A stretch of DNA of 64,000 nt, taken from Acinetobacter terrestris (GTDB taxonomy: Bacteria; Pseudomonadota; Gammaproteobacteria; Pseudomonadales; Moraxellaceae). Below are positions 56,498 to 64,000 of the stretch, one piece after another. Within the stretch, counting starts at the first letter, position 1. Every line of letters begins with the position of its first letter. The position numbers were made by a program, and so were the translations under genes. The notes below the pieces were generated by a model. The model was not told the DNA's origin. It saw only the letters and a list, made by a program, of their open reading frames with translations, and ran no database searches. The stretch covers positions 1 to 64,000 of the forward strand of contig NZ_SJNZ01000008.1 in NCBI RefSeq assembly GCF_004331155.1, read 5' to 3'.

Positions 56498-57145
56498 CTA
56501 GGCCAGGTTCTGTTCTTTAAACTTGGCACGCTGGTAAGCTGGACGCTCCGCCAAACGTTTTACATAGGCCGCAATATAAGGATATGAGCCTGATGTTCTT
56601 GACTGAATGGCCTCTAAGGGAAAACCCATCTGAATATCGGCAAAAGAAAATTCGCCTGCGACATATTCATGCTTCGCCAAATAATCTTCCAGATAATTAA
56701 TATGATCTTTTAAACGCGGTTGAATAAACCCGGCCTTCACCCCTGCGGTGATTTTTTTCGCAACCGGTTTTACCAGCCATGGAACCTGTTTCGGTACATT
56801 GCTCATGACCAGTTGCATCACCAGTAAAGGCATCAATGAGCCTTCTGCATAATGCATCCAGTAGCGATATTGCTGCTGATCTTTCTTGTTCTGCAGTTTA
56901 AATTGCTGCTGCTGATCATAGTTTTCTTGCAGATACTGCAAAATCACTGCAGATTCGGCAATGGTTTGATCGGCATCGGTCAACACCGGAGCTTTGGCTA
57001 AAGGATGAACCAGTTTTAGTTCAGGTGGCGCGGCAAAAGTCGGTAAGCGCTTATAAAACTTCACCTGATAATCCAGAGCCAGTTCTTCTAAAGCCCATAA
57101 AATCCGAAAGGAACGCGATTGATCTAAGTGGTGTAAGGTAATCAT
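56498..57145 (-). CDS. Glutathione S-transferase family protein
   Basis: 215 residues. Thioredoxin-like N-terminal domain (MITLHHLDQSRSFRILWALEEL, with PVLTDADQTIAESAVILQYL including the cis-Pro and the ESA glutathione site) and a helical C-terminal domain. Catalytic Ser in SRS is typical of beta/zeta-like bacterial enzymes. Start 57145 is preferred over 57172, which would add nine charged residues. Convergent with phoR. Confidence 0.92.
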   Translation of the reverse strand: MITLHHLDQSRSFRILWALEELALDYQVKFYKRLPTFAAPPELKLVHPLAKAPVLTDADQTIAESAVILQYLQENYDQQQQFKLQNKKDQQQYRYWMHYAEGSLMPLLVMQLVMSNVPKQVPWLVKPVAKKITAGVKAGFIQPRLKDHINYLEDYLAKHEYVAGEFSFADIQMGFPLEAIQSRTSGSYPYIAAYVKRLAERPAYQRAKFKEQNLA

Positions 57146-57244
57146 TATTTTGCTCTCTATTTTTTTCTGCATTGACTATACCCATAGCCCTAAAAAAATG
57201 ACATCCTGCTTTACACAAAATGTCATTTCGATCTGCTCATCAAC

Positions 57245-57643
57245 TTAGACCAGTACAGTATGAATCTCCAGGCTACGTAATAAGGTCTTGGTCACTGGCG
57301 TTTTACTGCTGATCTCTAAAACCTTTTGCTTCAGCTCATCCGATAAAGGCTGTGCAAAAGACAAACGCCGTTCAATCCACTCTTTGCCTTGTTTATTGGC
57401 ATTAAAATCGGCTTCAACAGAAAATTCGCCCAGCTCTATGTCTTTATGACTGGCATACATTCGCAGCGTGATCATGGTACAAGCAATCAGACCTGAACAA
57501 ATCAAATCATAAGGTGCAGGGCCTTTATCTTGCCCACCAAAAGATTCGGGTTTGTCGGTGATAAATTGATGCGTTCCAGTCCTGATCTCGCCCGACCAGG
57601 GTTCAGCCAAGCGATGTACTTCTGCATTTGCAATAATGGCCAT
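57245..57643 (-). CDS. OsmC family peroxiredoxin-like protein
   Basis: 132 residues. OsmC fold with two cysteines in CSGLIACTMITLRMYA (about 47-62); the helix carrying the second Cys (ACT) and the upstream Glu/Asp region fit organic-hydroperoxide reducing activity. Clustered on one strand with pirin and GST, suggesting a stress or detoxification group. Confidence 0.9.
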   Translation of the reverse strand: MAIIANAEVHRLAEPWSGEIRTGTHQFITDKPESFGGQDKGPAPYDLICSGLIACTMITLRMYASHKDIELGEFSVEADFNANKQGKEWIERRLSFAQPLSDELKQKVLEISSKTPVTKTLLRSLEIHTVLV

Positions 57644-57689
57644 GAGGGTAATGGTTCCTAAATATTAGCTTTATTTTTAAAGTTGATCT

Positions 57690-58637
57690 TTATTTAGAGG
57701 CACGCATTTTCTCCGGGAATGCCGGCGCTTCCAAACGTGGTCCCGGATAATCAGCGATACTACCAAAACGTTCATGTTGTTCAATCCAGTGGTCACGCGC
57801 CATGCAAAGTTCTTCCTGGGTACGGCCAACAAAGTTCCACCACAAGAGTATTGGCGACTCAAAAGGTTCACCGCCCAGCAACAGAATACGGCTGCCCTTA
57901 TGCAGCTGAATTTCAATTTCGGCAACACCCGGCTCCAGAACCACCATATTGTCTTCAGTCAGTTCATGACCATTCACCACAGCAGCCCCATCCAAAGCCA
58001 TGAAACCATATTCAAATTTTGGATTGAGTTTAATTCGGGTCGTGGTCGATTCTTTGGCGGTTAAATCCACACCGAGTAATTCTGTATGCACGGCTACCGG
58101 CGATTTGGTTTTTAAAAACTCACCGACCAGTACGGTAAATTCAACCTGATCTTTTTCAACCACAGGAAGTTCTGGGTAATGATCAAAGCAGGGTGCCATA
58201 TTTATTTTATCATCAGGCAGCGCTATCCAGAGCTGTGCCGCATGCATATGGGTTTCAGTGTCCGGAGCAACTTCAGTATGTGAAATGCCGTAGCCTGCTG
58301 TCATTAAATTGACCTGCTTGGGGCGAATCAACTGTTTTGTGCCCAGACTGTCGGTATGCATCATGGTGCCTTCAATCATCCAGGTGAAGGTCTGTAAACC
58401 GATATGTGGATGCGGTCCAACATCCAGGCCATCACCTTGCGGAAAAGTCACCGGACCGGCATGATCCAGGAAACACCATGCGCCAATTAAGCGTTTATGG
58501 CGACTTGGCAAAGCACGCTTGATCACGGTTCCCTGCCCAATTTCCGCGCTACGTAAAGGAAATTCCTGAATAAACTGGTTCACGTATTTTTCACAATCAT
58601 CTGAATCAGAAAGCTCTGTATAGTTGCTATTGGTCAT
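57690..58637 (-). CDS. Pirin family protein
   Basis: 315 residues; two cupin domains. Metal ligands in GPHPHIGLQT and EGTMMHTDS are visible in the N-terminal cupin, together with the C-terminal LLLGGEPFESPILLWWNFVGRTQEE stretch typical of pirins. Some bacterial pirins act as quercetin 2,3-dioxygenases; role here unknown. 46 bases ahead of the osmC-like gene, same strand. The 330 bases up to the next gene (58638-58967) are AT-rich, with no other feature that I can support. Confidence 0.92.
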   Translation of the reverse strand: MTNSNYTELSDSDDCEKYVNQFIQEFPLRSAEIGQGTVIKRALPSRHKRLIGAWCFLDHAGPVTFPQGDGLDVGPHPHIGLQTFTWMIEGTMMHTDSLGTKQLIRPKQVNLMTAGYGISHTEVAPDTETHMHAAQLWIALPDDKINMAPCFDHYPELPVVEKDQVEFTVLVGEFLKTKSPVAVHTELLGVDLTAKESTTTRIKLNPKFEYGFMALDGAAVVNGHELTEDNMVVLEPGVAEIEIQLHKGSRILLLGGEPFESPILLWWNFVGRTQEELCMARDHWIEQHERFGSIADYPGPRLEAPAFPEKMRASK

Positions 58638-58967
58638 ATTTTTATCCTGAATCGTATGGACTAAGCGTGCTTTAATGGCCTGAATTTATGCTTATGATCA
58701 TATAGGCTCTTAGCGATTCAGCCTATAGCTAAGTTAATACGCTGAATACCATATGTAGGACAATATTATTTTTGAAATTTTCCTTAATAAAACAAGACCT
58801 TTATTTTTTATTTACTGCAGTATTTGTCTCCTATTCATATGAATTTTATATATAAATAAAATTTTGTCACAATTGGCTTAACCATTCATTGTTTATCTTA
58901 TATACAAAATTTAGTGCTCCACCTATTATTCTTGCTTTATGAATCCCACACAGAAAGGGGTATCTCC

Positions 58968-60239
58968 ATGTTGAGCGGAGATCAACAAAATTTTTATAAC
59001 AACAATGATAAGAATCCTCATCAGACTGGGATCAATGAGGCTAAAAATTTACATCATGAAACTGCTTATATTTTACCCAAGCAGCTGTGTACGATTGAAA
59101 ATCGAAAAGTGATAGAACAGGAATTACAGCATCCAGCCACACGTATTCCGGACCAATTTGAACCATATTACCTGGACTACCAAAATAAGCACCAACGACA
59201 ATTTTTAAAATGCGTCAACTTTATAGGCCAGATTACCTTTTTAAGTTATTTCTTTGTAGACTGGTTGCTGATCCCTGAAATAGGCATGCTTTCCGGTATT
59301 TCCCGGCTCATTCTTGTGGTCTGTGCCATATTAATCAACTGGCTCGCATTTCGTTACTGTAAAAATATTAAAATTCTGGATAGCTTGCTTCCCGTCTATG
59401 TGGCGGCAGCAGCTGCACTGTGGCTGGGTCTTCTGATCTTGTCACATAGTGCGCTGGTGACAACCTATATATATGCTGCAGTAATTTTTATTTTATTGGG
59501 CAATTTGTGTGTACAAGTCTCTTTTCGAAATTCAATTTTCACCTCTGCGCTGATTAGCGCTGTCATATTTCATGGTGTATTTCAGCTGGTCAGCCTGGAG
59601 GAAATTGTTTTATTTTCGCTCATCTATGCCCCTATTTTATTCCTCAGCATGTATATCAGCTGGAATAATACTTTAAATTCCAAACGCAATTTTTTGCGGG
59701 TTCTATTAAATGACTGGAACTACTATGCCTTAAGTGAACTGGCGCATACAGATGAGTTAACCCAGCTCAATAACCGTCGACAGTTTTTGCAGGTTGCCGA
59801 ACAGACCATTCAGAAATGGCCAAAATATAATTTAGCCTGTTTATTGATGCTGGATATCGACTTTTTCAAAAAAATTAATGACACGTATGGACATGATGTA
59901 GGCGATGAAGTGCTTCGGATCCTTGCTGAAATTGCGCGTAAGGAAATGCGGCATACAGATGTCTTGGCCCGTTTTGGCGGAGAGGAATTTATTGCATTGC
60001 TGCCCAATACCACACTGGAAGATGCCATCGCCATCGCCAATCGGTTATGTCGAACCATTGAAACTCATCAAATCTGTATTAAAGATAAGCTGTTTTTAAA
60101 TTTTAGTGTCTCGATTGGGGTGTCCCAATTACAACCCAATCAAAAGGATTTGAGTTTACTGATTAAAAATGCAGATATTGCCCTGTATCAAGCCAAGAAA
60201 AATGGCCGCAATCAGGTGGCTATTTATAATTATGGCTAA
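58968..60239 (+). CDS. Diguanylate cyclase (GGDEF), membrane-bound, copy 1
   Basis: 423 residues from ATG 58968 (AAAGGGG seven bases ahead; an earlier in-frame start at 58914 is rejected). N-terminal cytoplasmic stretch (1-75), about six membrane helices (about 75-245) and a GGDEF domain (about 260-423). Active site GGEEF near 337, with the inhibitory RxxD site (RHTD) five residues before it, so product inhibition is expected. Makes cyclic di-GMP. Paralogue of the next gene. Confidence 0.92.
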   Translation: MLSGDQQNFYNNNDKNPHQTGINEAKNLHHETAYILPKQLCTIENRKVIEQELQHPATRIPDQFEPYYLDYQNKHQRQFLKCVNFIGQITFLSYFFVDWLLIPEIGMLSGISRLILVVCAILINWLAFRYCKNIKILDSLLPVYVAAAAALWLGLLILSHSALVTTYIYAAVIFILLGNLCVQVSFRNSIFTSALISAVIFHGVFQLVSLEEIVLFSLIYAPILFLSMYISWNNTLNSKRNFLRVLLNDWNYYALSELAHTDELTQLNNRRQFLQVAEQTIQKWPKYNLACLLMLDIDFFKKINDTYGHDVGDEVLRILAEIARKEMRHTDVLARFGGEEFIALLPNTTLEDAIAIANRLCRTIETHQICIKDKLFLNFSVSIGVSQLQPNQKDLSLLIKNADIALYQAKKNGRNQVAIYNYG

Positions 60240-60461
60240 TTCAAATCAATTCCTAAAAAGGCTCTTCATCAAATAATCCTGGTCAGTTTTATCACTAGAG
60301 ATACGAACTCGGCTTAATCATTTGATAAAAACTTACAACTTATTGATGTAAATTAATTGTTTATTTGGTTTTACGGCTCCTTTACCATAGAATAAAAATT
60401 AATCTATTACATCTATAAAAAAGAATAAAGCACACTTCTATCAATTTAGTAGAAAAATATA

Positions 60462-61640
60462 ATGATCGATAAATATAAAAAAGAATCTCGTTACTCTATT
60501 CAAGAGATTTTAAACCGCCCTTTTGCGCGGATTCCTTCATCCCTGGAACATGAATTTCATAGCTACCAAAAAGACCAAATTTTTAAATTCTTGTTGCAAG
60601 TCAATATTCTTGCCCAATGTGCCTACGTCTTTTACAGCATTGCAGACTGGTATATTCTTGCTGATGTTGGCCTGCTTGCGGTGTGGTTAAAACTGTCTTA
60701 TACCGCTTTGATCAGTTTGGTCACGGTACTGATTTACACGTTTAGTCGAAGCCTTAAATTATTTGATTTAATGTTGCCCATCTCGATTATTGGGGCCGCT
60801 GCGATCTGGTTTTATTTACTCAATTTATCGCATAGTCCAGACACGCCCATTTATTTGTATGCCTCTTTAATCTTTGTGGTCTTGGCCAATCTGTGTGTAC
60901 AAATCCGTTTTATTCCTGCAGTGGTCATCTCGCTGATCATTTCTGCAGTGATTTATACCGGGGTTTATTGTGTTGTTAATGCTGACTGGCATCAAATAAA
61001 GCTATTTTCTCTCATCTACACGCCGGTATTTATGTTCAGTCTTTATATCAGCTGGACTTCAACCCAAAAATCAAAAATGTTATTTTTACATAGCAAATTA
61101 GATGAAATTAATTGCCAAGCACTTAATATCATTGCGCATCCCGATGTCCTGACCGGGTTGCATAACCGTCATCAATTTACCCAACTGGCCGAGCAAGAAA
61201 TCCAGTCGGCGCAAAAATTTGCCCATCCTATTTGTTTATTAATGTTCGATGTAGATGAATTCAAAAAAATTAATGACAGCTATGGGTATGATATTGGCGA
61301 TCAGGTTTTACAACAGATCGCCGAGACCAGCAGCAATATTTTACGTGCCAATGACGTGCTAGCGCGTTTTGGTGGTGAAGAATTTATTATGCTGTTACCA
61401 CGCGCCCATTTGGAACAGACCCGGCAAATTGCTGAACGTTTACGCAAAGCCATTGCAAACAGTCATTTAATCACTGATGACGGCACCAAGCTTCAATATA
61501 CCATTTCCATTGGCATCGCTGAATTTAGTGTTCAAAACCCAGATTTGAATAGTGTTATTAAACGTGCTGATGAAGCACTTTACCAAGCCAAAAAGAATGG
61601 ACGTAATCAAACCCGAGGTTATCAGCCTTTCAAGCCTTAA
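60462..61640 (+). CDS. Diguanylate cyclase (GGDEF), membrane-bound, copy 2
   Basis: 392 residues with the same plan as copy 1: short cytoplasmic start (FARIPSSLEHEFHSYQ against TRIPDQFEPYYLDYQ), about six membrane helices and GGDEF domain with GGEEF near 302 and RxxD (RAND). Tandem duplicate 222 bases downstream. Both appear active by motif. The membrane part may be a sensor of unknown type. Confidence 0.92.
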   Translation: MIDKYKKESRYSIQEILNRPFARIPSSLEHEFHSYQKDQIFKFLLQVNILAQCAYVFYSIADWYILADVGLLAVWLKLSYTALISLVTVLIYTFSRSLKLFDLMLPISIIGAAAIWFYLLNLSHSPDTPIYLYASLIFVVLANLCVQIRFIPAVVISLIISAVIYTGVYCVVNADWHQIKLFSLIYTPVFMFSLYISWTSTQKSKMLFLHSKLDEINCQALNIIAHPDVLTGLHNRHQFTQLAEQEIQSAQKFAHPICLLMFDVDEFKKINDSYGYDIGDQVLQQIAETSSNILRANDVLARFGGEEFIMLLPRAHLEQTRQIAERLRKAIANSHLITDDGTKLQYTISIGIAEFSVQNPDLNSVIKRADEALYQAKKNGRNQTRGYQPFKP

Positions 61641-61654
61641 TTTTTTGCTTAAAT

Positions 61655-61678
61655 AAAAAAGGACGCAAAAGCGTCTTT
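61655..61678 (-). terminator. Terminator between DGC copy 2 and mrr
   Basis: GACGC (61662-61666), loop AAAA, GCGTC (61671-61675) with flanking A and T tracts. Acts for the minus-strand mrr and possibly both ways. Confidence 0.75.
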
Positions 61679-62612
61679 AATAATTATCTTCATCAAAACG
61701 ATCTTGGTCGATTTTATAAATATGAAAACTGCGCTCGACTTGCACACCCAATCCAAATTCAATCATGAGTGACGTGAGTTTGTCGCCATCAATTAAGACA
61801 ATTCCAGATTTTTTAGCTGATTCAATCGCTTCTTTACTAAAATTTGATGTCGTTATAAAAACACCTTTCTTTGCGACTTGATCCGCCAAAGCACCTTTAA
61901 ACTGCTGAATATCAGGACGTCCGACTGTATTTTCCCAACGTTTTGCCTGAATATAAATTTTATCTAGCCCTAAACGGTCTTCACTAATCACACCATCAAT
62001 TCCACCATCGTTAGTTTTACCAATCGCTTGAGCAGCATCTTGATGTGAACCTCCGTATCCTATCTCTACAAGAAGATCGACTACTAATCTTTCAAAAAAA
62101 GATGGACTATTTTCTTTTACTAATTTCAAAAGATCATTTTTTAATGAAGAAATTAATAGCATTGTTGTATTTTGAATGATTTCTTCAGGTGTTTGAGTCT
62201 CACTTTTTTTAGCAGCATCAATATCTCTAACTGTATCTTTTCGGTTGTTTGACTCTGAACCAGAATTAGTTCCTAAGTGAAATTCTGAAAATCCATCAAA
62301 CCTCATCAAAAAATCATTTGTGATGGCGGTAATACTATTTAAATCCAGTTTTCTGCCTTCTGCACTTAATTCACAAAATGCACGCTTAGGTTGTGAAATT
62401 AATCCTGCTTTTACAAGATATGTTTTCGCCCAACCAACTCTACTTTTAAAAATATTATTACCACTAGCTAGCGATTTATTTAATTCTTCTTCAGTTAAGC
62501 CTGATCGCTGAGCTAAAATTTCACTAGCTTGTGAAATTTTAATTGCCTCATCTCGCTCTGATAATAATTTCATCAATGGCAACATGAGTTGATCGTAAGT
62601 AGGCAATGCCAT
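61677..62612 (-). CDS. mrr: Mrr-type restriction endonuclease
   Basis: 311 residues. N-terminal winged-helix Mrr_N domain (MALPTYDQLMLPLMKLLSE ... SRVGWAKTYLVKAGLI) and a C-terminal PD-(D/E)xK-type nuclease: active Asp in TNDGGIDGVI and QAKRW of IYIQAKRWENTVGRPDIQQF, then KKGVFITTSNF. Mrr cuts DNA with foreign methylation and is activated by stress in E. coli. It sits alone between the cyclase genes and guaA; no methylase gene is nearby, as expected for a type IV enzyme. Confidence 0.93.
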   Translation of the reverse strand: MALPTYDQLMLPLMKLLSERDEAIKISQASEILAQRSGLTEEELNKSLASGNNIFKSRVGWAKTYLVKAGLISQPKRAFCELSAEGRKLDLNSITAITNDFLMRFDGFSEFHLGTNSGSESNNRKDTVRDIDAAKKSETQTPEEIIQNTTMLLISSLKNDLLKLVKENSPSFFERLVVDLLVEIGYGGSHQDAAQAIGKTNDGGIDGVISEDRLGLDKIYIQAKRWENTVGRPDIQQFKGALADQVAKKGVFITTSNFSKEAIESAKKSGIVLIDGDKLTSLMIEFGLGVQVERSFHIYKIDQDRFDEDNY

Positions 62613-62654
62613 TTATTCTCTCATTAAGTATTTAATTTTTAATAATTATAGGAT

Positions 62655-62682
62655 AAAAAAAGAGCGCCTAAGCGCTCTTTTT
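62655..62682 (-). terminator. Terminator of guaA
   Basis: AGAGCGC (62661-62667), loop CTAA, GCGCTCT (62672-62678), flanked by A7 and T5; 22 bases past the guaA stop on the minus strand. Confidence 0.92.
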
Positions 62683-62703
62683 CTAGTAATTTTCTTTAGA
62701 AAA

Positions 62704-64000
62704 TTACTCCCATTCAATTGTCGCTGGTGGCTTAGATGACACGTCATATACAACACGTGAAACGTCAGCAATTTCGTTCATGATACGCGTTGAAATTTTA
62801 TCAACCAATTCATATGGAAGATGAGCAAAACGTGCTGTCATGAAGTCCACAGTTTCCACTGCACGCAGTGCAATTACCCATGCATAACGACGACCATCAC
62901 CCACTACACCAACCGATTTAACAGGCTGGAACACAGCGAAAGCTTGAGCAGTTTTGTCATACCAACCGCTGGCACGAAGTTCTTGCATGAAAATATCATC
63001 TGCTAAACGAAGAATGTCAGCATATTCTTTTTTCACTTCACCCAAAATACGCACGCCCAAACCTGGACCTGGGAATGGATGACGGTAAAGCATCTCAAAT
63101 GGCAAACCTAAAGTTGTACCTAAACGGCGTACTTCATCTTTAAACAAGTCACGAATTGGCTCAACCAACTCAAATGCCAAATCTTCTGGCAAACCGCCCA
63201 CATTGTGGTGTGATTTAATCACGTGCGCTTTACCGTTTTTAGTTGCAGCAGATTCGATTACGTCAGGGTAAATTGTACCTTGAGCAAGGAAATTCACGCC
63301 ATCTAGACCACGTGCTTCTTCAGCGAATACTTCAATGAATTCGCGGCCAATGATTTTACGTTTTTTCTCAGGATCGACCTCACCTGCAAGTGCAGACAAG
63401 AAACGTTCTTCAGCATCGGCACGAATTACACGGATCCCCATGTTTTTCGCAAACATCTCCATGACTTGCTCGCCTTCGTTCAAACGGAGCAAACCGTTAT
63501 CTACGAATACACAAGTCAACTGATCGCCAATGGCTTTGTGGAGAAGTGCAGCAACTACAGATGAATCTACGCCACCTGAAAGGCCAAGCAATACTTTTTG
63601 ATCGCCAATTTGTTCACGTAATTGTTCAACGCGTAGGTCGATAATATTTTCAGAGTTCCAAAGATTACGACATCCGCAAATGCTGTGTACAAAGTTAGAC
63701 AATAACTCTGCGCCTTTTGCAGTATGGGTGACTTCTGGATGGAACTGTACACCGTAGAAACGACGTTTTTCATCGCTTACTGCTGCAAATGGACAGCTTG
63801 GAGTGCTGGCAGTCACAGAGAAACCTTCTGGAATTGCACTCACTTTATCACCATGGCTCATCCAAACATTCAGTTTGTTTTCACCATCGTTTAAATCACC
63901 AAGAAGCTGGTCACGGACTAAAACGTCAACTGCCGCATAACCAAATTCATGCACTGTGCCCGGCTCTACTTTACCGCCAAGCTGTTCAGACATGGTTTGT
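62704..64000 (-). CDS. guaA: GMP synthase (glutamine-hydrolysing), 3' part
   Basis: Final step of GMP synthesis: XMP, glutamine and ATP to GMP. The visible part (over 430 residues) covers the end of the glutamine amidotransferase domain ([10 protein letters not shown] with the catalytic His and Glu), the ATP pyrophosphatase domain (P-loop LSGGVDSS) and the C-terminal dimerisation domain ending PPATIEWE. The frame is open to the window edge, and the ATG at 63993 lies within the amidotransferase domain (QTMSEQLGG), so the true start is outside. Confidence 0.97.
   Translation of the reverse strand, partial: QTMSEQLGGKVEPGTVHEFGYAAVDVLVRDQLLGDLNDGENKLNVWMSHGDKVSAIPEGFSVTASTPSCPFAAVSDEKRRFYGVQFHPEVTHTAKGAELLSNFVHSICGCRNLWNSENIIDLRVEQLREQIGDQKVLLGLSGGVDSSVVAALLHKAIGDQLTCVFVDNGLLRLNEGEQVMEMFAKNMGIRVIRADAEERFLSALAGEVDPEKKRKIIGREFIEVFAEEARGLDGVNFLAQGTIYPDVIESAATKNGKAHVIKSHHNVGGLPEDLAFELVEPIRDLFKDEVRRLGTTLGLPFEMLYRHPFPGPGLGVRILGEVKKEYADILRLADDIFMQELRASGWYDKTAQAFAVFQPVKSVGVVGDGRRYAWVIALRAVETVDFMTARFAHLPYELVDKISTRIMNEIADVSRVVYDVSSKPPATIEWE

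Overview
The window is a chromosomal segment of a gammaproteobacterium of the genus Acinetobacter (Moraxellaceae), judged from moderately AT-rich DNA, the def / LysM / dprA / tsaC block, the atpIBEFHAGDC operon, a Zur-regulated znu locus, RcnB-like and OprC-like proteins and the style of the regulators. No database search was possible; all names rest on motifs, lengths and gene order.

Layout. 1-740: the 5' edge of a 16S rRNA gene (minus strand, leaving the window) with its leader and two promoters. 740-3330: OprC-type copper receptor plus a His-rich DUF2946 protein. 3421-7115: def, a LysM protein, dprA, tsaC. 7160-9373: a candidate small RNA with two terminators, then an EamA exporter divergent from an AraC regulator. 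9575-15020: small envelope and hypothetical genes (two paralogous lipoproteins, glutathione peroxidase, RcnB-like protein, unknowns) with decayed gene tails. 15067-22264: complete F1Fo ATP synthase operon with promoter and terminator. 22436-25482: znuA divergent from zur-znuC-znuB with a palindromic Zur box. 25487-26206: two convergent genes each broken by one in-frame stop. 26301-28003: LysE exporter and Dyp peroxidase. 28059-33458: type VI secretion cassette on the minus strand: vgrG, a pesticin/T4-lysozyme-like effector and two LprI-type putative immunity proteins, with a remnant of an effector tail ahead of the distal immunity gene. 33674-36316: aminotransferase and MATE exporter.

36383-52220 is the main accessory system: two tandem DszA/NtaA-type flavin monooxygenases, an SsuB-SsuF pair, an SfnR-like sigma-54 activator, and a nine-gene minus-strand operon (amidohydrolase, porin, substrate-binding protein, MFS transporter, two permeases, lipoprotein binding protein, ATPase, permease) behind a near-consensus -24/-12 promoter. 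It reads as a scavenging pathway for an organosulfur compound: outer-membrane entry, ABC import, flavin-dependent cleavage and hydrolysis, switched on by an SfnR-type regulator. The substrate cannot be read from sequence.

52368-64000: an SDR gene controlled by a divergent TetR regulator through an operator on its promoter, phoB-phoR, GST, OsmC, pirin, two GGDEF diguanylate cyclases, an Mrr-type endonuclease and the 3' part of guaA. I saw no tRNA gene, CRISPR array, insertion sequence or integrase.
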